Source: Candidatus Bipolaricaulota bacterium (GTDB lineage: Bacteria; Bipolaricaulota; Bipolaricaulia; RBG-16-55-9). Taken from it: DNA of 31,244 nt. How positions within the stretch are numbered: the first letter of the stretch is position 1; every line of letters starts with the position of its first letter. The position numbers and the translations under genes were made by a program. Of the stretch, positions 17,114 to 25,999 are shown piece after piece. The stretch lies in assembly GCA_018609825.1 (NCBI GenBank), contig JAHEOA010000179.1, positions 1 to 31,244 of the forward strand, read 5' to 3'. The notes below the pieces were generated by a model, which saw only the letters and a list, made by a program, of their open reading frames with translations, ran no database searches and was not told the DNA's origin.

Positions 17114-19684
17114 CTAGGCCGCGAACAGCCGGTGCAGCGGCAGCTTCCGCATCACCAGGTCGAGCAAGAACAAAACCAACGACGCCAGCGCCAGCGAGGA
17201 CCAGATGTCCTGGAACGCGTACGCCCGACCCTCCAGGAGCGAGGGCAGATCGTCGTTCGAGGTCAAGTACTGCCCGCCCGTCGTCTCGGCGATGTGACGC
17301 AATCCTTCAGAATTGAGGCCGATGCGGCGATACTCCTCCGGATAGGGGACGCTGACGGTCTCCTGGACCCGCCCGAGCTCGTCGTTGCCCACGTTGAGCA
17401 GGTGAACGCCTTCCGAAACGTCCTCAACCGTCGCGCGATAGCGCCCGGGTGCAACCTGCTCGAACGACAGCGAGCTCGGCTCGGACCCGAGCGATGCCAT
17501 TCGTCCCTGCAACTGGGCGTCGTTCAGCCATTGCCCGTTCTGTTGCGCGTCGACGGTGACGGTGAGCGTCGAGCCGTTCAGTTCCTTGCGGAGGTCGAGA
17601 CTGTCCGGGCGCAGCCTGCTCTTGCTGTAGACCTGCCCCAGCAGATCCGACATCAGGTTGGCCAGGCCGGGCCAGTCGAGCCAGCGTTCGGCGTCGGTCT
17701 CGCTGAGCGCGGTGTTCAAGACCGCCACCTTGCCTAGGCCGTAGCGCCACGTGCTCACAAGCGGGTCGTCGGGCCCGTCCTCGGGGCCGACGTAGAGCTC
17801 GGTCTTGGAGCTGGACTTCTCGAACGTCAAGACGTAGCCGTCCAAGGGCGGAATCTCTCCCGGGTTGACTTGCTGCAGCTGGCCCGCAAACGGGCCCGAC
17901 CGAACCGGCACGGGCCCCTTGATCCAGCGGGCCCGCTGGAGCCGAATGAGCTCCTCCAGCGTGATCTGCGGCAGGTCCTGGGCATCTGAAACTGAGTACT
18001 TCTTGCCCACGCCGACCTCGGCCAGGCGCCACATGAGCTCGCGATCGGCCTGCCCGCCGATGGCGATCGACGAGGCCGTGATGGGACTGTCCTCGACGTT
18101 GCGAAACAGCGTGGGAAAGTCGCGGCGCTCGCGGACGAACTTGCCGTCGGAGAAGACCAGGACGTGGCGCACGCGGGCATCGGCGCCCTTGAGCGCCTCC
18201 ACCGCGTCGCCCAGGGCGGGATGCGCGTCCGTGCCCCCGTTCGGGCTCAGGTCTTCGATGGAGCGCAGGATCTCCGAACGCCGGCCCTCGACGGGGCCCA
18301 GCTCCACGAGCCAGTCGTGCGTGGCGTCGAAGCCGATGATGCCGACGAGGTCGTTGCTGTTCAGCTTCTGGACCGCGCGCATCGCGGCTTCCTTCAAAAG
18401 ATCGATCTTCTGGCCGCGCCCGGCCAGCTCGCCCATGCTGCCGGAGCGGTCCAGCACCATGACCAGCCCCAGCGCCGGCTTGCGCAACTCCTCGGGGCCT
18501 TCGTACGTGACCGGTAGGAGCTTTTCGAACTCGCGGTCGGCGAAGTTCTGCACGGCTTGGCGCCCCTGGATGAGCCAGAACCCGCCGCCGAGGTCGCGAA
18601 CGTAGCGCTCCAGCACGCCCTGTTGGCGGTCGGTGAGCGAGCGTAGCGGGACGTTCTCGAACACCACCGCCCGATACGGCAACAGCGTCGACAGCGACGG
18701 CGCAAACTCGTTCAGTGAGACGGTGGTGTGGGCCGAGCCCGACTCCTCGAGCACGCGGCTCAGCGTCGACGAGGGCTCGCTCTCGTCCGGGCCGCGGACG
18801 ATGAGCACACGCGGCTCGCCCGTGGCCTGAACGACCTGCTCGTAGCGGTTGTTGGCGGCCAGGACGTCGCCGTCGGCCACCAGCTCGACGCGATAGGCGT
18901 GGGCGCCCGCCTCGGCGAGCTGATCCTGGCGCTCCACGACGTTGAGCCCGGCGTGAAGATCCACGGATTCCTCGCTGATGAGCGAATCGTCGCGATAGAC
19001 CAACAGACGGGCTTGGCTCGCTTCGCCCGCGTAGACGATCGTCTGCAGGCTGAACGGCAGGTCCGTGGCGACCTCGTCCGGGGCCTGCAGGGCCTGAACG
19101 GCGAACTCGTCCCGCGGCGCGGTCAGGGGCACCGCGGCGATGGACACGCCCTCGCGCCGGGCGCGCGCCAGCGAGGTCGCGACATCATCACCGGTCGGCT
19201 GGCCATCGGAGAGCAACACGATCGTCCGCGTGGCGTCTTCGGGGAACGTGGCCAGCGCGAGGTCCAACGCCCCCGAGAGGTTCGTCCCCTCGGGATCGAC
19301 CTGCGTGTTCAGCTGGTTCATCTCGAGCGTCTTCCGAAAGGGCCGCTCCACGTAGGCCGCCTTGCCGAAGGCGATCACCCCGTATTTGGTGTTGGACTGC
19401 GGCTTGGCCCAGCGGTTGAGGCGGTCCACGAGCTCGCCCTCGGAGAGCGCCGCCCGTGCGCTTGCCGAGCGATCCACGAGAAAGTAGACCGCGTGCGAGT
19501 CGACGGCGCTTTTCAATTGGGGTCCGCCGAGCGCCAGGATGAGCGCGACGATCGCCAGGAGCCGCAGGCCGATGGCCACCTTGTCCGCCAACGACTTGCG
19601 GAGCCACCCGCGCCGCTGGAGCCCCACATACAACAGCGGCACGACCAACAGCGCCAACGGCCACAGGTCCGTGAAGCGGATCAT
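17114..19684 (-). CDS. Membrane protein with two VWA domains and a GATase-like segment
   Basis: This 856-residue protein is the last gene of the seven-gene operon. Two N-terminal TM helices (about 7-20 and 38-53) precede a first VWA domain with a full MIDAS set: Asp71/Ser73/Ser75, Thr134 and Asp160 (LLSDGQ). A beta-rich stretch follows, then a segment at 288-395 (EPRVLIVRG, PYRAVVFENV, YVRDLGGGFWLIQG) like a class-I glutamine-amidotransferase fold. The second VWA has Asp412/Ser414/Ser416, Thr485 and Asp513 (FSDGK), also complete. A C-terminal TM helix lies near 825-842. VWA domains bind partners through a metal ion and are typical MoxR clients. The amidotransferase-like part shows no obvious catalytic cysteine, so it is probably structural. 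The ATG overlaps the upstream stop by 4 bases and has a GGAGGGA ribosome-binding site. Confidence 0.88.
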   Translation of the reverse strand: MIRFTDLWPLALLVVPLLYVGLQRRGWLRKSLADKVAIGLRLLAIVALILALGGPQLKSAVDSHAVYFLVDRSASARAALSEGELVDRLNRWAKPQSNTKYGVIAFGKAAYVERPFRKTLEMNQLNTQVDPEGTNLSGALDLALATFPEDATRTIVLLSDGQPTGDDVATSLARARREGVSIAAVPLTAPRDEFAVQALQAPDEVATDLPFSLQTIVYAGEASQARLLVYRDDSLISEESVDLHAGLNVVERQDQLAEAGAHAYRVELVADGDVLAANNRYEQVVQATGEPRVLIVRGPDESEPSSTLSRVLEESGSAHTTVSLNEFAPSLSTLLPYRAVVFENVPLRSLTDRQQGVLERYVRDLGGGFWLIQGRQAVQNFADREFEKLLPVTYEGPEELRKPALGLVMVLDRSGSMGELAGRGQKIDLLKEAAMRAVQKLNSNDLVGIIGFDATHDWLVELGPVEGRRSEILRSIEDLSPNGGTDAHPALGDAVEALKGADARVRHVLVFSDGKFVRERRDFPTLFRNVEDSPITASSIAIGGQADRELMWRLAEVGVGKKYSVSDAQDLPQITLEELIRLQRARWIKGPVPVRSGPFAGQLQQVNPGEIPPLDGYVLTFEKSSSKTELYVGPEDGPDDPLVSTWRYGLGKVAVLNTALSETDAERWLDWPGLANLMSDLLGQVYSKSRLRPDSLDLRKELNGSTLTVTVDAQQNGQWLNDAQLQGRMASLGSEPSSLSFEQVAPGRYRATVEDVSEGVHLLNVGNDELGRVQETVSVPYPEEYRRIGLNSEGLRHIAETTGGQYLTSNDDLPSLLEGRAYAFQDIWSSLALASLVLFLLDLVMRKLPLHRLFAA

Positions 19685-21531
19685 GCTTCCCTCCTTCCCC
19701 GCCGCATCCAGCGCGGGCGATCAAAGGCCCAGAGCTCGGCCAGCATCAGCCCCAACCCGAGCGCCAGGGCCCAGGGCCACAGCGACCGCCTCGACTCCAG
19801 GGCTCGGGCGGCGTTGGCGGAAGATGCCGGGTTGCCGGTCGACGTTGGAGCGGATTCGCCGCTCGGCGTGCTCAATCTCGACTCCGAGGCCGGCGCATTG
19901 GCCGCAAAATGATACGTGCTGCTGCCCTGCGTGACGCGGTAGAAGCCCGGCTCATCGACCCGGCCGCACGACGCGCCGCCTTGGCCCAGTTCACACGTCC
20001 GTCCCTTGGGATCGGCAATCTCGGCGCCTTCGTCCAGGCGATCGAGCGGCAGTTCTCCGCCGACCGTGAGCGTGCTCGTGCGGTCGACCCGCGGGGCCAG
20101 CCACTCCATCAGGCGGAACATGAGAATGGGGAAGTCGACGGAAAGGCCCAGGTTCGACTGCGTCAAGTCGATGCCGAGATAGGCCAGTCTCACGCCGCCG
20201 CGGGCGGCCAGATACAGGACAGGCGTGCCACCGGCGGACAGCAGCGTCTCGCCGTCTTCGGCCACCTCGACCGCCGGCACCTGGCCCAGTTGCCAGTCAT
20301 TGGGGGTCAATCCGCGCAACGTCGGGTGATCGCGCTCGATGGTGACCTCGCCCCCGGAGCTCCCTTGGGCCTCCTGGAGCCACGGCGGCATGGTGCTGCC
20401 CACCAGCAGATAGCGACCCGGCTGCGGGTTCTCCATCGAGGTGTTGTAAACGAGGGTCAGGTCGGCGCCGCCATCCGTGGACGACGTCGCGGCCTCTCCG
20501 GGGCGATAAACGTCGGCGCGTCCGGCCCGCTCGAAGAAGCGACTCAGATAGAAGCTGTCGCCGCCGACCCAGTGGACTTGCCAGGGCCGCTTCTGCGGCA
20601 AGGTCGCATAGCGCGCGTTGTCGTCGGGACGCGCATCGGGCCCATCCCCCGGATCGACCTCGGCGACAAAGCGGGTCGCGTCGAGATCCGACCGACGGAC
20701 GTCGAGCTTGCTCGAGCTCTGAGCCGGCACGCTCAGCGCCCGTTCGTCCACGGTGGCCTCCGAGGAGCGAATCCGGATCGGCATGGTTCGCTCAGCGTCG
20801 CTGCCGTTCCAGACCTCCGCGATGAACGCGACTCCCTGTCCGTTCGGTTGCTTGCGGGCCTTGAACGACGTCACGGCAACGTTCCGCGCCTCGGCGTCGG
20901 CGCCGACGACCTCCGTCTGCCAACCCAACGCCGTGATCTGGGCTGAGGGCGATTCGTCCGTCAGGAAGACGACGCGATCCACGCCCTGCGGAAACTGACT
21001 GTCGATCAGGCGCACCAGCGCCGCCGGATCCGCGTCGGCTTGATACGTGGGCTGATAGCCGTCGAGCACGCGTCGGATCGTGGCATGGTCCGTCGTGGGG
21101 GCCACCAACAGTTCGTTGCTGGCCTGGGCGCTGAACAGGGCCGCCTCGGCGGCCGGATTTGCCGAGAGAACCTCCCGGGCTCGGGCAACCGCGGCCTCGG
21201 CACGACGCTGCCCATCGGGCGCCATCTCGGCCCGCATGCTGGCGCTGCCGTCCAGTACGAGCGCCAGCGTCCGTGCGCCGCTGGCCGAGGTGCTCATCAC
21301 GGGCTGAGCCAGCGCCAACACGACCGCGATGAGCGCGAGCAGCTGGAGAATCAGCCCGAGCAGGGGCATCTTGTTGAAGCGGAGCGCGCTCCGCGGCTGG
21401 CGCTCCACGCCGCGCCAGAACAGCAGCGACGACACGAACCGAGGCTCGGCCTGGCGCTTGAGAAAATACACGGCCGCTACAATGCCGCCAAGGCCGAGCA
21501 GCCACAGCGCCCCGCTGGCCAGTAGCGTCAC
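19681..21531 (-). CDS. BatA-type VWA membrane protein
   Basis: This 616-residue protein has an aerotolerance-regulator (BatA) N-terminal region of two TM helices (about 6-24 and 56-78), with the family's short basic cytoplasmic loop (LKRQAEPRFVSSLLFWR). A VWA domain follows, with Asp94/Ser96/Ser98 (LDGSASM). The middle is a large extracytoplasmic part of about 280-560, and a C-terminal TM helix lies near 585-604. The start is GTG, overlapping the DUF58 stop as GTGA. It should be a membrane partner of the MoxR ATPase. Substrate and physiological role are unknown; Bat names come from Bacteroides aerotolerance and should not be read as function here. Confidence 0.88.
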   Translation of the reverse strand: MTLLASGALWLLGLGGIVAAVYFLKRQAEPRFVSSLLFWRGVERQPRSALRFNKMPLLGLILQLLALIAVVLALAQPVMSTSASGARTLALVLDGSASMRAEMAPDGQRRAEAAVARAREVLSANPAAEAALFSAQASNELLVAPTTDHATIRRVLDGYQPTYQADADPAALVRLIDSQFPQGVDRVVFLTDESPSAQITALGWQTEVVGADAEARNVAVTSFKARKQPNGQGVAFIAEVWNGSDAERTMPIRIRSSEATVDERALSVPAQSSSKLDVRRSDLDATRFVAEVDPGDGPDARPDDNARYATLPQKRPWQVHWVGGDSFYLSRFFERAGRADVYRPGEAATSSTDGGADLTLVYNTSMENPQPGRYLLVGSTMPPWLQEAQGSSGGEVTIERDHPTLRGLTPNDWQLGQVPAVEVAEDGETLLSAGGTPVLYLAARGGVRLAYLGIDLTQSNLGLSVDFPILMFRLMEWLAPRVDRTSTLTVGGELPLDRLDEGAEIADPKGRTCELGQGGASCGRVDEPGFYRVTQGSSTYHFAANAPASESRLSTPSGESAPTSTGNPASSANAARALESRRSLWPWALALGLGLMLAELWAFDRPRWMRRGRREA

Positions 21532-22400
21532 TGCACGACCGCCCCTTCCTGCAGCGCGCCCGTGATCAACTCGTCCATCGGCGTCCCCGACGACAGACGC
21601 AGATAGCGTATCCCACGCTCCTGGCAGAACCGCTCCAGATCATCTTGGAACGACCGCACCCGCTCCTTGTAGGCGCGTCGCGCCGACGCGTCGACGTTCA
21701 GGGGCAGCTCGGCCTCGCTCTCGATGTCCTGCAGGCGCAGCTCGCCCGTGAGGTCGGGATCCAGCTCCTCCGGCGCCAACAGATGGAGGACGATCACCTC
21801 GTAGCCGTGGTAGCGCAGCCGGGCCAGCCCGTCCTCGTAGCCGCCCTCGCTCAGCATGTCGCTGATCACGATCGCCAAACCGCTCTCGCGACGGACCCGC
21901 GTGAAGTGCGTCAGCGCCTCGTCGACCGACGTCTCGCCCTCAGGCTCCACGGACTGGAGAAACTGGAATATCTGGAAAATCTGACCGTAGCCGCCACGCG
22001 GGGGCACGCCCTGGGTGAGCGAGCTGGCGAAGGGGAAAATCCCGACGCGATTCAGTTCCTTGAGACCAAGGTAGGCCAGGGCGCCGGCCAGCTGGGCGGA
22101 CGCGGTCGCCTTGTTGCCCACGCTCATGGAGCGGCTGGTGTCGAGGAAGACGTAGACGGGGACATCCTCCTCGCGGGTGAAGACCTTGATGAAGAGCTTG
22201 CCGAGGCGCCCGTAGAGGTTCCAGTCGACATAGCGGAGGTCGTCGCCGGGGTGGTACTCCTTGTATTCGGCAAACTCCAGGCTCATGCCGGCCCGTGAGG
22301 TCATGCGGCGGCCGCTCAGATTGCCGCGGAACCGCCCGCGAATCACGAGCTGGAGGCGCTCCAGCGTCTTGAGAAAGTCCGGATCGAGCAGCAGGGCCAT
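21528..22400 (-). CDS. DUF58 family protein
   Basis: This 290-residue soluble protein is of the DUF58 family (Pfam 01882), the regular companion of MoxR ATPases. The defining segment GDDLRYVDWNLYGRLGKLFIK is at about 51-71. It is followed by a VWA-like fold with DTSRSM (Asp87, Ser89, Ser91). DUF58 proteins are thought to act as adaptors that present client or membrane VWA proteins to MoxR. Some are longer and have TM helices; this one has none, so it is cytoplasmic. The ATG follows GAGGAG, 3 bases after the MoxR stop. Its GTGA overlap with the BatA gene indicates fixed stoichiometry. Confidence 0.93.
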   Translation of the reverse strand: MALLLDPDFLKTLERLQLVIRGRFRGNLSGRRMTSRAGMSLEFAEYKEYHPGDDLRYVDWNLYGRLGKLFIKVFTREEDVPVYVFLDTSRSMSVGNKATASAQLAGALAYLGLKELNRVGIFPFASSLTQGVPPRGGYGQIFQIFQFLQSVEPEGETSVDEALTHFTRVRRESGLAIVISDMLSEGGYEDGLARLRYHGYEVIVLHLLAPEELDPDLTGELRLQDIESEAELPLNVDASARRAYKERVRSFQDDLERFCQERGIRYLRLSSGTPMDELITGALQEGAVVQ

Positions 22401-22403
22401 GCG

Positions 22404-23420
<1,017 letters not shown>

Positions 23421-23423
23421 GCG

Positions 23424-25295
23424 TCACTCTCCCTCTGCCAATGACAGAAAGTAGGCTCGCACGAGGTCGCGGACCTCGGGCGGCAGATCGCGCGAGCGAA
23501 GCAGCGTCTCCACGCGATCGGGGTTCAGTTCCAACTGCGGCGAGCCGGTCGACGTGGGGCTGCCGCTGACGTTGAAGGGGACGCCTTGGGTCATCATCGC
23601 GCGCAGGGTCTCCATGTCGGTCGGCAAGTCCGACGACTCGATGCGCAGGTTGTTGGCCGAATCGCCGTCGACGTCGCCCGACTGGCCCTGGGCGCTCTCG
23701 CCCGTGCCCGTTCCGGGCGACGACCCGCCGGGCGTGCCGGTGCCCTCGCGCTCGCCTTGGGATCGCGAGTCGGCGTTTCCCTCGTCCGATCCCTGGGTGT
23801 TGCCGCTTTGCCCGGAGGAGTCCTGCGACGAGTTCGAGGAGCCCTCACCTTCCCCCGACTGGCCCTCGGACTGCGCGTTGCCCGATGGGTTGCCTCCTTG
23901 ATTGCCCGATGGGGACGGCTCGCCGTCGGGCCCCTCGGCGGACTCGCCCTGGTTCTGGCTCCGCTGGGCGCTGGCCCGTTGGTCGGACGAGGACGTCGAC
24001 TCCTGTTGGCCCGCTTGGGCGTCGCTGCCCTCGTCGCTCGGGTTCGGGCCCGACCCGCGTTCCGAGCGCTGCGGCCCGTCGGCCTGTTGCGATTCGGGCT
24101 GACCCTCGCCGTCGCGCTGGCTCTGCTGCGGGTCCTCGCGTTGCGAGCTTGGCTCGGAGGAGGGCTCTTGGCCTTCGGCCTGGCCCTGTTGCGTCCCGCG
24201 GGCCTCGCCGCCGGAACGGCGCTGTCCGTCGGAGCTCGATCGGGGCCCGCTTCGGTCGCCGCTCCGCTGAGCCTGCGCCCGTCGGCGATCCAGCTCGTCC
24301 ATGGCGTTCTGCATCCGCTGTCGCATCTCCTTGCGGCTGTCCGACTGCGCGGCCTGCTCCAGCAGCTCCTCCATCGAGGGCGAGCGGGCCTCTTGCGAGA
24401 GCTGCTCCAGTTCGCGCTGGGCGTCCGCCATGGACAGATCCCCCGCGGCCATTTGTTGCTGCACGCTCTGCAGCTGGCGCCGGAGTTGCTGCACGCTCAT
24501 CCGCCCGTCCTGAGAGGCGCTTTGCGACGTCCCTTGGGATCCCGTGGACGAGCGTCCGTCCCCTGAGGGCGAGCTTGAGCTGGGTTGGCAATCCTCGCGG
24601 GCCTCACGGGTCAGCATCGACGGCGACACCGAGTCGTTCTGGTCCTTGCAGGGCGTGTCCGTCCGCTGGCCACGCGGGTCGGTCGACGCCGACTCGCCGG
24701 CTGAGCTCGCCTCCGAGACCGGGTCATCGGACGCTTGGTTCTGGGACGCCACGACGGGCTGATCGTTGCCCGGTCCGGAGGCCAACAACGACGGGACCGA
24801 CAGCGGGGGGACCCCGACGAACCACATGGCCAACAGCGCCGCCGAGGCCATCGTGACGCCCGACAGCGCGGCCCAGGCCCGTCGTTGGCGTCGCGTTGGG
24901 CGCAGCGCCCGCTTCGGGCTCAGGTCGCGGTCCCCAATGCGCCCATAGAGCAGCCGCAGATAGGGACTCCGATCGTCGCGCTGGCGTATCTCGTGGATCG
25001 TGGTCAGCTTCTCGCCGAGCGCATAGCGCCGATCGAGCCGATAGAGGTCTTGCTTCAGGTGGACGGCGCGTCGCCTGCCCACCAGGCCGCCCATCGCCAG
25101 TGCGGCCACGTTGCCGACGACGAGCCACCACCACGGCTGCAGCAGCGCCATGACGCCGAGGAAGACGGCGATCAAATGGGCCAGCGTCAGCGTCATGGTG
25201 ATCAGTCCGCCCACTTGGGCGCCGGCGAGCGCGTTCAATCGACGGCGGCGTTGCGCCACGTTCTCTTCGACGATGCGGAAGCTACGATCGTTCAT
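23424..25295 (-). CDS. Membrane protein with a long Ser/Gly/Gln-rich low-complexity region
   Basis: This 623-residue protein has two TM helices (about 27-50 and 55-73), a basic cytoplasmic stretch (75-140) and a third TM (about 141-162). An extracytoplasmic Ser-rich stretch with Cys216 and Cys236 follows, then a predicted coiled coil (about 265-340, MSVQQLRRQLQSVQQQMA...). A region of about 200 residues (about 345-550) is made almost wholly of Ser, Gly, Gln, Glu, Asp, Asn and Pro. The end is conserved-looking (LPPEVRDLVRAYFLSLAEGE). It resembles the loosely defined DUF4175/TIGR02302 low-complexity proteins found near MoxR/Bat genes; that match is by layout only. The ATG at 25295 has AGGAGGG 4-5 bases upstream and the gene overlaps the preceding one by 14 bases. 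The low-complexity part is genuinely coding, since it stays open and sits inside a tight operon. Confidence 0.8.
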   Translation of the reverse strand: MNDRSFRIVEENVAQRRRRLNALAGAQVGGLITMTLTLAHLIAVFLGVMALLQPWWWLVVGNVAALAMGGLVGRRRAVHLKQDLYRLDRRYALGEKLTTIHEIRQRDDRSPYLRLLYGRIGDRDLSPKRALRPTRRQRRAWAALSGVTMASAALLAMWFVGVPPLSVPSLLASGPGNDQPVVASQNQASDDPVSEASSAGESASTDPRGQRTDTPCKDQNDSVSPSMLTREAREDCQPSSSSPSGDGRSSTGSQGTSQSASQDGRMSVQQLRRQLQSVQQQMAAGDLSMADAQRELEQLSQEARSPSMEELLEQAAQSDSRKEMRQRMQNAMDELDRRRAQAQRSGDRSGPRSSSDGQRRSGGEARGTQQGQAEGQEPSSEPSSQREDPQQSQRDGEGQPESQQADGPQRSERGSGPNPSDEGSDAQAGQQESTSSSDQRASAQRSQNQGESAEGPDGEPSPSGNQGGNPSGNAQSEGQSGEGEGSSNSSQDSSGQSGNTQGSDEGNADSRSQGEREGTGTPGGSSPGTGTGESAQGQSGDVDGDSANNLRIESSDLPTDMETLRAMMTQGVPFNVSGSPTSTGSPQLELNPDRVETLLRSRDLPPEVRDLVRAYFLSLAEGE

Positions 25296-25983
25296 AGACC
25301 CTCCTAATGGAGATCCCAAGGGCAACGCCCAGCACGATCCAGACGACAGCGCTCTGCACCAACAGGCCCCACGCCTCGACCCCGTGCGACATCACGCCGT
25401 CCAGGGCGTGGAAGGGGCCGACGATGCTGACGAACGGAACCAGTTGGCCCAGTCCGGACAGGATCAGATAGCCGAAGAAGCTGGCGTACTTCACGTTGAA
25501 CCCCACAATATCCGACCAGGGCGCGAGTGCCAGGCGCCAGCCGGCCAAGCCGAGCATCAGCCCCCAGAGTCCCAAGTGAACGACGATCAGTGCCAAGGCC
25601 GACAGCGATCGCACGTGGCCGGTCATGTAGGCAATCCAGTACGGCAGAGCCAGCGCGAGCGCAAACAGCACGCGGGCGCTCAGTTGGCGGAGCTGGCCCC
25701 CGAAGCTCAGGCGACCACGCCAACGCCGCTCCGCTTGGCCCATCGTGATGGTCAAAACCCCGAAGAGCAGACAGAACAAGGCCGTAAAGACCGCCAGCGT
25801 GCCGCCCGCGTCCGCGGAAACCTCGCCAATGTGCTGCTCCATCGGCAAGGCGATCAGCGTCACGAGGCCGGCGAAGACGACATACGTGATCGTGGCGGAC
25901 CACGTCGCCCGCTCAACAAGGTAATCGGGCTGGAGCCTCGGCATCGCGCCGTGGACGATGGCCGTCACGCCTCGTCGAGTCAT
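25282..25983 (-). CDS. Unrecognised six-TM membrane protein
   Basis: This 233-residue protein has six hydrophobic helices and little else: about 22-44, 53-75, 88-110, 113-138, 153-182 and 200-222. No family motif is recognised; the general layout recalls Yip1-like or ABC-2-permease-like proteins but supports neither. A start at 25983 (MTRRGVTAIV) is preferred because GGGAGGT lies about 5 bases upstream. A start at 25998 would give five more residues and abuts the upstream stop, with only a weak site. It is second in the MoxR operon and overlaps the low-complexity protein gene by 14 bases, so it is probably a membrane subunit of the same machine. Confidence 0.7.
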   Translation of the reverse strand: MTRRGVTAIVHGAMPRLQPDYLVERATWSATITYVVFAGLVTLIALPMEQHIGEVSADAGGTLAVFTALFCLLFGVLTITMGQAERRWRGRLSFGGQLRQLSARVLFALALALPYWIAYMTGHVRSLSALALIVVHLGLWGLMLGLAGWRLALAPWSDIVGFNVKYASFFGYLILSGLGQLVPFVSIVGPFHALDGVMSHGVEAWGLLVQSAVVWIVLGVALGISIRRVYERS

Positions 25984-25999
25984 CCAACCTCCCGTCATG

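Noticed and set aside
17114..21531. Recent tandem duplication of VWA genes
   Set aside because: The two VWA proteins share fold and motifs but differ greatly in sequence and domain layout, so they are old paralogues at most.
23700..24260. CRISPR-like or tandem DNA repeat
   Set aside because: The repetitive look comes from codons for Ser, Gly, Gln and Glu in a coding region. There are no regular repeat-spacer units.
23586..24856. Long plus-strand open frames (over 300 codons) opposite the low-complexity membrane protein gene
   Set aside because: They are antisense shadows of a GC-rich Ser/Gly/Gln-coding region. They have Ala/Arg/Leu-only composition, no ribosome-binding site and no domain, and the minus strand has a tight operon here.
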